From UBA6623 sp965226435 (GTDB lineage Bacteria > Acidobacteriota > Terriglobia > Bryobacterales > UBA6623), in assembly GCA_965226435.1 (NCBI GenBank), contig CBDDCY010000012.1:868001-932000 (forward strand): a stretch of 64,000 nt of DNA, written 5' to 3'. Position 1 is the first letter of the stretch. Each line of letters starts with the position of its first letter. Below, in pieces: positions 16,932 through 28,503 of the stretch. Below the pieces are notes generated by a model. It made no database searches. It had not been told where the DNA came from and was given only the letters and a program-made list of their open reading frames with translations. Both the position numbers and the translations under genes were made by a program.

Positions 16932-18572
16932 GTGACTGACCCTATTTTTGGCGATCTGTTCGACTTCGGAATCGTCCTGCCCATGCTGGTGGTGCTCATT
17001 GTCATGGGCGTGCTGATGTTTGTCGTCAGACAGTACAGGCGGTGCCCCTCGAACCGAGTCTTAGTCGTCTACGGGAAAGTCGGCGGCAATCAAGCATCTC
17101 GCTGCATCCACGGCGGCGGGGTTTTTGTCGTTCCCCTGTTTCAGGACTACCAATATCTTTCGCTGGAGCCTCTCGCCATAGAAATCGAGTTGACCGGCGC
17201 CCTGTCAAAGAAGAACATCCGCGTCAACGTGCCATCGACGTTTACGATCGGCGTATCGACCAACCCGTCCATCATGAACAACGCCGCCGAGCGACTGTTG
17301 GGGTTGCGGGAGGAAGACATCGCCGTCCAAGCCCGCGACATCATCCTAGGCCAAATGCGGCTGGTCATCGCGACTTTGTCGATTGAGGAGATCAATCAAG
17401 ACCGCGAGAAATTCCTCGATTTAGTCAACAAGTTCTGCGCCGGCGAACTCCTCAAGGTCGGCTTGGAAGTGATCAATGTCAACATCCGCGACATTACCGA
17501 CGAATCAGGTTATATCGACGCCATCGGCAAGAAAGCAGCCGCCGAGGCAATCCAGACAGCCAAGGTCGAGGTTGCCGAGCAAGAGAAAGACGGTGCGATC
17601 GGAGAATCCACCGCCAACCGGGCCAAAGAAGTAGAAGTCGCTAATCAGCAAGCGGCTTCCAACATCGGCCAGAAAGAAGCGGAACGGCAGCAACGCGTCA
17701 GCGTGGCGAAGCTCGAGGCCGAAGGTATCGCCGGTGAAGCCGAATCGCGACGCGAGCAGGAGGTCGCCACCGCGGAACAAGGGGCGCTATCCATCGAGGG
17801 AAAGAAGCAGGCGGAAGCGAATCAACGCGTGAGGGTGGCGACGCTGGAGACGGAAGCAGTCAAGGGAGAAAACGAGTCCCGCGCGGAAATGGCGAACTAC
17901 AACGCCACCCTAGAGGAGCGGCGCGCCGAGGCCAAGCGTCGCGGCGAGGTGGCAACCGCCCAAGCGACACGCGACGTCCTGGTGGCCGAGAAAGAACAGG
18001 AACTGGCTCGTTTGGAGAAAGAGCAGATCGTTCACCAAGAAATCGAGCGGCAAAAAGTCGAGATTGACGCCGAAGCCGAGGCGGAAAGGCTTCGCCGCAT
18101 CGCCAAGGGAGAGGCCGACGCGATCCTAGCGAAATACAACGCCGAGGCTGAAGGCGTGCAGCGCCTCCTAAAAGCCAAGGCCGCGGGATACGATGCGTTG
18201 CTGCGGGTGTGCGCCCAACGTCCCGATCTTGCGCCGACGCTGTTGGTCATCGAAAAACTGCCTGATTTGGTGGCCGAGCAAGTCAAGGCGATCCAGAACC
18301 TCAAGATCGACAAGGTCACGGTGTGGGATTCCGGCGCTGCTACCGGCGGCGACGGCGATCGAACAAGCGGGGCGACGGCCAACTTTCTGCGCGGTCTGAT
18401 CGGTTCTCTACCCCCCCTGCACGAGTTGGCGAAACAAGCCGGCATTGATCTTCCCGATGTTCTTGGCACGGTGAGCAAAGAGGACGCGGCTCCCGAACAG
18501 CCTGAGCCCGCGAAGCCGGACGAGAAACCTGACGCGGCCGAAGATCAAGAGGATGGGCCGACAGAGGTGTGA
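16932..18572 (+). CDS. floT: Flotillin-family SPFH protein
   Basis: 546 residues. An N-terminal membrane anchor (FGIVLPMLVVLIVMGVLMFV) is followed by an SPFH/PHB domain (residues about 40-200; VPSTFTIGVSTNPSIM, NVNIRDITDESGYIDAIGKK). A long Ala/Glu-rich coiled coil (about 200-400, with repeating EVATAEQ, AEANQRVRVATLE patterns) comes next, then the flotillin C-terminal domain and an acidic Glu/Pro tail. Flotillins scaffold membrane microdomains. The start is a GTG with GGAGAG upstream and is paired with the NfeD gene. The last 390 bp of this gene are duplicated at 21118-21509 and the last 311 bp at 22922-23233. Confidence 0.93.
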   Translation: MTDPIFGDLFDFGIVLPMLVVLIVMGVLMFVVRQYRRCPSNRVLVVYGKVGGNQASRCIHGGGVFVVPLFQDYQYLSLEPLAIEIELTGALSKKNIRVNVPSTFTIGVSTNPSIMNNAAERLLGLREEDIAVQARDIILGQMRLVIATLSIEEINQDREKFLDLVNKFCAGELLKVGLEVINVNIRDITDESGYIDAIGKKAAAEAIQTAKVEVAEQEKDGAIGESTANRAKEVEVANQQAASNIGQKEAERQQRVSVAKLEAEGIAGEAESRREQEVATAEQGALSIEGKKQAEANQRVRVATLETEAVKGENESRAEMANYNATLEERRAEAKRRGEVATAQATRDVLVAEKEQELARLEKEQIVHQEIERQKVEIDAEAEAERLRRIAKGEADAILAKYNAEAEGVQRLLKAKAAGYDALLRVCAQRPDLAPTLLVIEKLPDLVAEQVKAIQNLKIDKVTVWDSGAATGGDGDRTSGATANFLRGLIGSLPPLHELAKQAGIDLPDVLGTVSKEDAAPEQPEPAKPDEKPDAAEDQEDGPTEV

Positions 18573-18740
18573 CCGCCCACGCTTTGGTTACTCGAATTGG
18601 TGAGGGTGAGCCGTGGGCCGTGACCGGTGAGCAAACCCTCGCTCGATCGTGCTCCCTATTTGGTGCCTGTCAACCGAACCCGACTTACCGAAAGCAACCT
18701 GGGAGCCTGCCGCCGGTCGTCGCGGTGGGATGAAGATTAT

Positions 18741-19097
18741 TTATTCGCGCTCCGTCCCCGGACCCTCCCGGACCTTTGGTCCCGAACCTGCCCCGAAGGC
18801 GTTAGGATGTTCATTGAGAATCCATAACTCTAGTTGTGAGTCATAAATGCAAATCCCTACTGCTGTGCAAAGATTTCCCATTTCATCCCAAGTACAAGAA
18901 ATATCCGGATACCCTTCAGGCTTCAGTTCAGAATCGGTTTCATAGACTTGGCCGGCGCACTCTGATTGAGAAAACTGGGAACAGTAAGCGCTGGCGGGAA
19001 GCCAGACGTGATAACAATTGACCTTGCCTCTCGGCTCGGTTGCAATGCACCCAACCACAAGGAGAAAGCAAAGTGCCGGCAGCATTGCGCGTTGCAT
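18741..19097 (-). CDS. Small cysteine-rich lipoprotein, unknown function
   Basis: 118 residues. A lipoprotein signal (MQRAMLPALCFLLVVGC, lipobox LVVG-Cys) is followed by a Cys-rich mature part (NCYHVWLPASAYCSQFSQSE, then CAGQ, ISCTWDEMGNLCTAVGICI), consistent with disulfides in the periplasm. Base composition is lower in GC than neighbours. A longer frame to 19169 exists, but the lipobox fixes the start. The last residues run into a repeat-rich stretch, so the C-terminus may be truncated. Family not recognised. Confidence 0.5.
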   Translation of the reverse strand: MQRAMLPALCFLLVVGCIATEPRGKVNCYHVWLPASAYCSQFSQSECAGQVYETDSELKPEGYPDISCTWDEMGNLCTAVGICIYDSQLELWILNEHPNAFGAGSGPKVREGPGTERE

Positions 19098-19484
19098 TTT
19101 ACATCTTAAAGAAATGGGACAGCCTCGATTATGACACTTGAGCGCCTCCCGCGAAAAAGTCGGGGACATCCATGATCAGGGAGTTCAGGGACGGCTGCCG
19201 CAAGTCACCGATCCCCAACAGGTGGTTGCGTGCCCGTGGGTTGCGCGTGGGTTGCATGCCTGTCACCGAACCCACGTCACCGAGCCCACCGAACCCCCGA
19301 GCGGCCCCCGATCTCCCCGGCCGCTGTGGGATGAAGATTCTTTATTCGGTGGCTGTCACCGAACTCGCTCACCGGGGCAACCTCTTGGCCCCAAGTGTCA
19401 TGCTTTTGCGCTCTAGACAGATAGAGAACCTGGCAACACGGTTCCTGCTGGGGTCCGCGCGGAGCAGTAAGCAAGGAGAACGCC
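19098..19484. other. Repeat-rich stretch before the M64 peptidase
   Basis: No gene seen. It carries CCCCGGCCGCTGTGGGATGA then AGATTCTTTATTCGGTGGCTG and TCACCGAAC at 19316-19355, the same phrase as at 21935-21980 and a diverged copy at 18720-18750. Short GTGGGTTGC and CACCGA(A/G)CCCAC repeats also lie here. Probably debris of small palindromic mobile elements. Confidence 0.5.
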
Positions 19485-20921
19485 ATGTCGGGGTTGCATT
19501 CGATCGTTTTTGGGAACCCAGCGCTTCCAAGAACCGTTGTCGACCGAAGGATCCTTGGTCTGTGCCTCTCTATCCTGATCGGGTTGTCGAGCCTCGTCCC
19601 GGCGGACTGCTCAGCGCAAACCGCTCTCGAGGTCAACGGCCCCTCGGCCGACAAGTTGGACATTCTACTGGTTCCGTCCCACTATTACGGCGCTAACGCC
19701 GGCGCCAATGGACGATGGGTGAACGATGCGGCCGCCTTCCGGCAACGGCTCTTGCAACACGTTTTCTGGAGTCGCTTCCGCAAGAAAATCAATATCTATC
19801 GCCTCGATGCGTCGACAGCCAACGACTTCCGTCGCCAAGGTAACTATTGGGTCCCCGACCAGACGAGAATCAAGACCTTCGCCCAGGCCCAGGCGGCCTT
19901 CTTGGATTTCAACCACAACGATCAAATCGTCTTCGTTATCGAAGCCGCCGGCTACGCCGCCGACCCCAACAGGACGCCCGGTATCGGAGTCACCCGCGGC
20001 GACCCCAATATCCTCAGCATCCAATCGACACAGACCGGCGTACTGATCCATGAATTCGGGCATTCCTTCGGTGGTCTCGGTGACGAATATCCGAAGCAAG
20101 TCGCGGGCTTCTGGCGATCGACCTACCCCAATGTCGCCACCAACCATGCCGCCGATCAATGCTCGGACCATTGGAGCGACCTGATGGACGTGGTCTTTCT
20201 CGCGCCGGGCACCGCCGCCGCCAACAACCGAGCCGACCGGCAAGTCGGATGCTTCGAATCCCAAGACCCGAACTCAGCCGGTCGCCTCTTCAAACCGTCG
20301 AGAGCGGCATGTGTCATGGATCAGATCAACGACAGGCATCCCTTCTGCCCGGTTTGCCAACAGCACCTCATGACCCTGCTCGATCGATATACCACCAGCC
20401 GAAGTTGTCCGCTCATGGCAGGAGAATTCAGAGATCGCAACGTCATGGAGCAACGCACCGGCCTTCTAATGCTGGCGAATTTCGACCGCACGCCCGCCAA
20501 CGTCGCCATTTCGGCGTCAAGCCCGGGTACTCTCTTGGCGGACCAATACGCGGCCATGGGGCCGCGCTTCACGGCCGGGGTAATCTTCGGCGAGCCCAAC
20601 CTGCCGTTCGGTGGCATCTCCCGTCCGAATCTCCTGTCGAACTCGGGTATCAATCTCTCCGAGAGCTCCCTCGTCGCCGGGTACTTCGACAGCCCAGTCT
20701 GTGCCGTCGGGATCCACAACACGGGCGCCCGCGCCACGTTGAGGGTCTTCGACGAAGGCTACCGCCTGATCCGAGAGATCCACGCGGATGCCGACCCGGC
20801 CACCGACGATTTCATCGGCATCGTCTCCGGAGTCCCGATTCATCGCATTGAATTCGATTTCCACTCCGGCCTCGGTTTCGGTGGTGACGATCTGCGTTTC
20901 GGCGTGAGGCCGGCCAATTGA
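19485..20921 (+). CDS. Secreted M64-family metallopeptidase
   Basis: 478 residues. A signal peptide (LGLCLSILIGLSSLVPADCS, cleavage near AQT) precedes a zinc peptidase domain. The motif HEFGHSFGGLGDEY, starting at His189, is the extended HExxHxxGxxD form of family M64 (IgA-peptidase-like). Cysteines in CVMDQINDRHPFCPVCQQH probably stabilise the core. The C-terminal 130 residues look like a separate beta-rich domain. It is probably an exported protease. Neighbouring sequences are repeats and duplications on both sides, so it has no operon context. Confidence 0.85.
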   Translation: MSGLHSIVFGNPALPRTVVDRRILGLCLSILIGLSSLVPADCSAQTALEVNGPSADKLDILLVPSHYYGANAGANGRWVNDAAAFRQRLLQHVFWSRFRKKINIYRLDASTANDFRRQGNYWVPDQTRIKTFAQAQAAFLDFNHNDQIVFVIEAAGYAADPNRTPGIGVTRGDPNILSIQSTQTGVLIHEFGHSFGGLGDEYPKQVAGFWRSTYPNVATNHAADQCSDHWSDLMDVVFLAPGTAAANNRADRQVGCFESQDPNSAGRLFKPSRAACVMDQINDRHPFCPVCQQHLMTLLDRYTTSRSCPLMAGEFRDRNVMEQRTGLLMLANFDRTPANVAISASSPGTLLADQYAAMGPRFTAGVIFGEPNLPFGGISRPNLLSNSGINLSESSLVAGYFDSPVCAVGIHNTGARATLRVFDEGYRLIREIHADADPATDDFIGIVSGVPIHRIEFDFHSGLGFGGDDLRFGVRPAN

Positions 20922-21018
20922 GACAGCGCCTCCGCCGGGCGTTTTCTTGACTGCCAGCGGTCGAACCACTTTGTCGACGGTTCTTGATAAACCGCGACGG
21001 GTCCGCCATTAGTTGAAC

Positions 21019-21080
21019 GCAGCACCCGCGCAGTCCCATCGGGGCTTAAGGGGCTTGACTACTGCGTTCGGGATGGGAAC
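21019..21080 (-). pseudogene. 5S rRNA fragment
   Basis: 62 bp, read GCAGCACCCGCGCAGTCCCA, TCGGGGCTTAAGGGGCTTGA and CTACTGCGTTCGGGATGGGA on the plus strand. It matches the complement of the intact 5S gene at 25122-25183 with about ten differences. It is cut off on both sides and joined to flotillin-locus sequence on its right. Confidence 0.75.
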
Positions 21081-21117
21081 CCTTTCTCCAACCTTGCCAT
21101 GCGGACGGAGTCAAAGC

Positions 21118-21509
21118 CGCGGGATACGATACGTTGCTGCGGGTGTGCGCCCAACGTTCCGATCTTGCCCCGACGCTGTTGGTCATCGAAAAACTGCCTG
21201 ATTTGGTGGCGGAGCAAGTCAAGGCGATCCAGAACCTCAAGATCGACAAGATCACGGTGTGGGATTCCGGGGCTGCTAACGGCGGCGACGGCGATCGAGC
21301 AAGCGGAGCGACGGCCAACTTTCTGCGCGGTCTGATCGGGTCTCTACCCCCCCCTGCACGAGTTGGCGAAGCAAGCGGGCATCGATCTTCCCGATGTTCT
21401 TGGCACGGTGAGCAACGAGGACGCGGCGTCCGAGCAGCCCGAGTCCGCGAAGGCGGACGAGAAACCTAGTGCGGCTGAAGACGACGAGGATGGGCCGACA
21501 GAGGTGTGA
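21118..21509 (+). pseudogene. Flotillin 3'-end duplicate, copy B
   Basis: About 390 bp almost identical to flotillin 18181-18572 (AAGYDTLLRVCAQRSDLAPT onward). A run of eight C near 21347, against seven in the parent gene, shifts the frame so the tail is no longer encoded. It is preceded by TTGCCATGCGGACGGAGTC, similar to the sequence ahead of nfeD, as if the nfeD-flotillin locus had been copied with its interior deleted. Confidence 0.85.
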
Positions 21510-21716
21510 CCGCCCACGCTTTGGTTACTCGAATTGGTGAGGGTGAGCCGTGGGCCGTGAACCGTGAGCCGTGAACCGATCAGAACGACAGTCCGAGGAT
21601 CGCGGGACGGCGCAGAAGAATATCGTAGGGTCAGGAGTGATCGCGCTTTACGAACGCCCCCGAAGCAGTGAAACTTGGACGCCGTGTCAGAGATGCGTGG
21701 CCGTCACCGATCTCAA
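21196..21716. repeat. About 520-bp direct repeat, left copy
   Basis: Starts at GCCTGATTTGGTGG inside the flotillin fragment and runs past the stop into spacer-like sequence (GTGAACCGATCAGAACGAC, AATATCGTAGGGTCAGGAG, CTTGGACGCCGTGTCAGAG). It ends at CACCGATCTCA. The same order is found at 22921-23432. The portion from about 21570 resembles the 5S-23S spacer at 25236-25340. Confidence 0.85.
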
Positions 21717-21718
21717 CC

Positions 21719-21905
21719 ATGTTGATATTGTGAAAGATAAAGTCATTTCGGCTTCGTTTCGCAAAAACTCTTTTCGCAGAATTTGCCGGACCGCTCGTCG
21801 GTTCTCCTTTTTCTCTCCCTGGCTTGCCGCTGACGGTCTTGCGTTTGGGGCCCCGGCCTCAGGATAGCGAGCTTGTCAACCGGTCTTGACAAGTTCGGGA
21901 GCTGT
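21719..21905. repeat. Long repeat, isolated fourth copy
   Basis: Begins ATGTTGATATTGTGAAAGAT, AAAGTCATTTCGGCTTCGTTTCGC and shares GCCTCAGGATAGCGAGCTTG and TCAACCGGTCTTGACAAGTTC with array unit 3 at 14356. It sits directly after the left 520-bp direct repeat. Confidence 0.75.
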
Positions 21906-22047
21906 CGCGATGTCCCCCGGCCCCCGATCCCCCCGGCCGCTGTGGGATGAAGATTCTTTATTCGGTGGCTGTCACCGAACCTCCTGCGCTATTATGTGTG
22001 CAACTGTTAAGTGTGCATGGCACGTGCTCACGGTTCCACACGTACGG

Positions 22048-22926
22048 ATGAGCTACGGAAAATTGATAGATGCAGCCGCCGATACCTCTAGCGTTCGGGG
22101 TTTTTCGCACGACTTTTATCGCTATCCGGCCAGATTCTCACCTCAGTTTGTTAGGGCAGTTATAGAGGAATTCTCTGAGCCTAACAGCCTCGTCCTAGAC
22201 CCGTTTATGGGTGGCGGAACGACAATGGTTGAAGCGCTCGCGCTGGGCAGGCAAGCGGCTGGTTGCGATATCAACTCTCTCGCAGTCTTCCTTGCGAAAG
22301 TGAAGACTTCGCCGCTGAAAGCCCATGAAGCTCGCGCGGTTGAGAGTTGGTTCGTGAGTTTGGACAAGAAACTCAACTATCGGTATCCAAGAGCCAAGCT
22401 AGCATGTGTCTTGGAAGATTGCCGGGCAAGCAATCTGAATGTGCCGACTGCGCGGGCACTGAAGAAAGCCCTTGCCATAATATTGGCCAACCTGGACTCC
22501 CTCCCAAACGGGCGCACAAAGGCATTTGCGCGGTGTGTTGCTCTCAAAACTGGCCAATGGGCACTCGACAGCAACAAGAAACACGTATCTCTTACCGAGT
22601 TTCGGCTTCGGCTTCTCGAAAACTGTCACTCGATGCTCATGGGCCTGCAGAGTTTCGCGCGCTCGTACTATTCTCACAAACTAGGTCGACACGCAAAAGC
22701 CATCACGTTGTGCCCTGCCGACCAAGTTGGCCAGCTCCGACCGTTTCAGGTGCCTTGTGAAAAGCGAGCTGACCTTGTCGTGACTAGTCCGCCGTACCCT
22801 GCTGTGCACGTCCTGTATCACCGTTGGCAAATCTTGGGCCGCCGGGAGAGCCCAGCCCCGTATTGGCTCACCAATTCATCTGATGGGCATGGTGCGTCTT
22901 ACTTCACCATCGTGCATCGGGCCTGA
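22048..22926 (+). pseudogene. Truncated DNA (N4-cytosine/N6-adenine-type) methyltransferase
   Basis: An AT-richer frame beginning MSYGKLIDAAADTSSVRGFS. It contains the SAM-binding motif LDPFMGGGTTMVEALALGR near residue 50 and the catalytic motif VTSPPYPAVHVLYHRWQ near residue 245. The protein stops abruptly after YFTIVHRA where the sequence switches to flotillin copy C at 22921, so the C-terminus is missing. The ATG at 22048 is the likely start, though an upstream ATG at 21993 is in frame. Foreign base composition and no neighbouring restriction gene suggest an acquired orphan or R-M remnant. It is probably inactive, although both core motifs remain. Confidence 0.75.
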
Positions 22927-23432
22927 TTTGGTGGCCGAGCAAGTCAAGGCGATCCAAAACCTCAAGATCGACAAGGTCACGGTGTGGGATTCCGGCGCTG
23001 CTAACGGCGGCGACGGCGACCGAGCAAGCGGAGCGACGGCCAACTTTCTGCGCGGTCTGATCGGTTCTCTACCCCCCCTGCACGAGTTGGCGAAGCAAGC
23101 GGGCATCGATCTTCCCGATGTTCTTGGCACGGTGAGCAAAGAGGACGCGGCTTCCGAACAGCCTGAGCCCGCGAAGCCGGACGAGAAACCTGACGCGGCC
23201 GAAGATCAAGAGGATGGGCCGGCAGAGGTGTGACCGCCCACGCTTTGGTTACTCGAATTGGTGAGGGTGGGCCGTGGGCCGTGGGCCGTGAACCGATCAG
23301 AACGACGGTCCGAGGATCGCGGGACGGCGCGAGAGAATATCGTAGGGTCAGGAGTGATCGCGCTTTACGAACGCCCCCGAAGCAGTGAAACTTGGACGCC
23401 GTGTCAGAGATGCGTGGCCGTCACCGATCTCA
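22921..23432. repeat. About 520-bp direct repeat, right copy
   Basis: Matches 21196-21716 with few differences, starting at GCCTGATTTGG and ending CACCGATCTCA. The methyltransferase is truncated at its left edge, and the IS110-type transposase begins at its right edge. Confidence 0.85.
22922..23233 (+). pseudogene. Flotillin 3'-end duplicate, copy C
   Basis: Matches flotillin 18261-18572 with the reading frame intact (DLVAEQVKAIQNLKIDKVTV to EDQEDGPAEV and stop). It keeps seven C in the run where copy B has eight. It has no start of its own; the frame is entered from the truncated methyltransferase region. Confidence 0.85.
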
Positions 23433-23435
23433 CCG

Positions 23436-24435
23436 CACTATATCGGACTCGACGTCCACAAGCAAAGCGTCAGCTACTGCACCAAGACCGCCGCCGGCGA
23501 GTTGGTCGAGGAAGGCCGCCTCGACGCCACCCGCGAAGCCCTCGAAAGTTGGGCCCAAGCCCAACCGCCCTGGCGCGGCGCGATGGAAGCCACCTTGTTC
23601 AGCGGCTGGATCCACGACACGCTCGCGCCCTACGCCGACGACCTCGCCGTCGGACATCCCGCCGCCATGGAAGCCATCACGCGGGCCAAAAAGAAAAGCG
23701 ATCGCCTCGATTCCGACGAGCTCGGCGACCTATGCCGCGTCAACCTGCTGCCGCGCGTGTGGATGCCGCCGCGCGAGCTGCGCGAATTGCGCCGCCTGCT
23801 GCGCTTTCGCCGACCCCTGGTCGAACAAGCGACTTGGTCGAAGAACCGCATCGCGACCTTGATGATGGAAATCGGCGAGCCCTACGCCAAGTCCAAACTG
23901 CACGGCAAACGCTACTTCTACCGCTTTCTCGATGATCTGAAGGCAAGCGAAACCGACCTTCTCCTGTTGGCCGCGAGCCGCGACCGTCTGGAGGATTCCG
24001 CCGAAACTCGCCCGGCTTGTCGAGAAACGCCTGCTCGAGCATCCGCTGTTGCGCGAGCGCGTGGCGAGGTTGCAAACGATTCCGGGCGTCGGGGCGATCA
24101 CGGCGCTTACGTGGGCGGTCGAGATCGGCGACCCGCGGCGCTTTCGCTCGCTCGATCGCGCGGTGAGCTACTGCGGGCTCTGCGCGCGGCTCAACGAGTC
24201 GGCGGGCAAGGCCAAGCGCGGCCCGCTGTCGAAGCAACGCAACCCGCATTTGCAACACGTGCTGATCGAAGCCGCCAAGCTTGCGCCGCGCTGGAACGAG
24301 CCGTTGGCCGGGTTGTATCAAAGCGAACTCGAGCGCGGACATCGCAATCGCGCGACGATTCGCGTGGCCCACAAGCTGGTGGCGATGCTGCTCGCCATCG
24401 ACCGCCGCGAAAGCGGCTACGAAGCGCGCGACTAG
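23436..24435 (+). pseudogene. IS110-family transposase, frameshifted and missing its start
   Basis: The N-terminal RuvC-like DEDD domain begins PHYIGLDVHKQSVSYCTKTA and includes AKKKSDRLDSDELGDL. The C-terminal Tnp20 domain contains VARLQTIPGVGAITALTWAV, SYCGLCARLNES and GKAKRGPLSKQRNPHLQHVL. Between about 23980 and 24000 the frame shifts by one base: ...ASRDRLED, then PKLARLVEKRL in the next frame. The start codon is absent, because the 520-bp direct repeat abuts the second or third codon, so the left IS end has been lost. Inactive as it stands. Confidence 0.85.
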
Positions 24436-25049
24436 CAGCGATGCGCTGACGACTTTCCGCCGGGCCTCGGCGTTCGGTGACTCCGTAACGGCGCCGCCCT
24501 TGGTGACGCCCGAGACGGCAGCGTGACTGTTTCGAGGCCGGCGGAATCGACTTTGTTGGACCCGAACTGAATCTTCCGCGACGGCGCGCCTTGGCGTGCC
24601 CGAGGCGGCTCATGGATGTCTGGTCGCGCCCCGGGGCGGGCGGTGATCGAAACGACTGCGATTCGGTGACGGGAGTTGGTTGGCGCCACAATCGGCGGAC
24701 GAATCAAGCGGCCCTTGCGCCGCCGACATCGGAGGTGTGCGCGGAGGAGGGGGTCGTCCATCGCCCTCGAAATCTTCCCTTAAGCGGTTGAGCGGGACCC
24801 GTCAAGGGTTCGCTTCGCCGCTTCGCGCCCTTGACTGAACCCGCTCAACCGCCCAACCCACCTAATACGAGGGCGCTGGACTCCGAGCGTCGCTCACCTG
24901 ACCCGAACGCAGAGCGACGATTGCTTCGCCCTTTCTCCATGCCCCATCCCTCACCAACAGCGGGGTGACTGCGTCTGACCTGCCCCCTAAAGTGGTCCAG
25001 ATGGAATGAGAAGGAGAAGGATCCGCGTTGGGGCCCGAAGCAACAAGAA
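24436..25049. other. Gene-free stretch between IS110 remnant and rRNA operon
   Basis: No gene supported; the frames on both strands lack motifs and starts. It contains the large inverted repeat at 24784-24852. Near 24975 the phrase CTGACCTGCCCCCTAAAGTG is reminiscent of the ends of IS3-type elements, but no partner end or transposase is present. The first 350 bp may be the right end of the IS110 element. Confidence 0.5.
24784..24852. repeat. Large two-stem inverted repeat
   Basis: GCGGTTGAGCGGG (24784-24796) pairs perfectly with CCCGCTCAACCGC (24840-24852). Inside it GTCAAGGG (24801-24808) pairs with CCCTTGAC (24828-24835), leaving a 19-nt loop rich in TTCGC. It lies about 350 bp downstream of the IS110 transposase. 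It could be an IS-end structure, a terminator or a structured RNA. Confidence 0.7.
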
Positions 25050-25079
25050 AGGCCTGATCACAGAAATGCGACCAGGCCT
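25050..25079 (-). terminator. Rho-independent-like terminator of the rRNA operon
   Basis: On the minus strand AGGCCTGGTC and GATCAGGCCT form a 10-bp stem around a 10-nt loop, followed by TTCTTGTT. It lies 20 bp after the end of the 5S gene, where the operon should stop. Confidence 0.75.
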
Positions 25080-25099
25080 CGGGCGGTTTAGAATTTAAT

Positions 25100-25213
<114 letters not shown>

Positions 25214-25558
25214 AAATTGATGAGCCGTGAACCGTGAGCCGTGAACCGATCAGAACGACGGTCACGAGCTCGCGGGACGGCGCAAAAGAATATCGTAGGC
25301 TCGAACAACAAAAGAGATCGCGCTTTACGAGCTACCTGGGAGCCGTTCGCCGCGAGCCGTGATGAAAGTTCCGACTAGGCGAAAAAAGGGGACAGCCACC
25401 GATTTTCGCTTTGTAACGGCATCGGAACTTCAGGCTTCAAGGAACGAAAATCGGGTGGCAGTCCCCATTTTTTCGCCTCGCGGCCTTCGGCTCACGGCTT
25501 ACGGTTCACCGATCGGCCGGGTTGCGGCCGATCCTGATTCCGCTCGAGGTAGATTTAT
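25214..25558 (-). other. 23S-5S internal spacer, 345 bp
   Basis: Holds tandem GTGAACCGTGAGCC phrases, the sequence later found in the 21.5 and 23.3 kb duplicates (GATCAGAACGACGGTC, AAGAATATCGTAGGCTC), and a MITE-like palindrome. There is no tRNA gene. It is unusually long for a 23S-5S spacer. Confidence 0.7.
25377..25478. mobile_element. MITE-like palindrome inside the rRNA operon
   Basis: Ends are near-perfect 33-bp inverted repeats: AGGCGAAAAAAGGGGACAGC then CACCGATTTTCG on the left, and the complement with one extra base in two places on the right. About 35 bp separate them. It has no coding capacity. In the rRNA precursor it would fold into a long hairpin between 23S and 5S. Confidence 0.75.

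Positions 25559-28503
<2,945 letters not shown>

Noticed and set aside
23980..24000. Programmed frameshift in the IS110 transposase
   Set aside because: No slippery heptamer or downstream structure seen, IS110 members are normally single-frame, and the start codon is also lost; simple decay fits better.
24970..25010. CTGACCTGCCCCCTAAAGTG as an IS3-type terminal repeat
   Set aside because: No partner terminal repeat or transposase was found nearby, so it is only mentioned as a resemblance.
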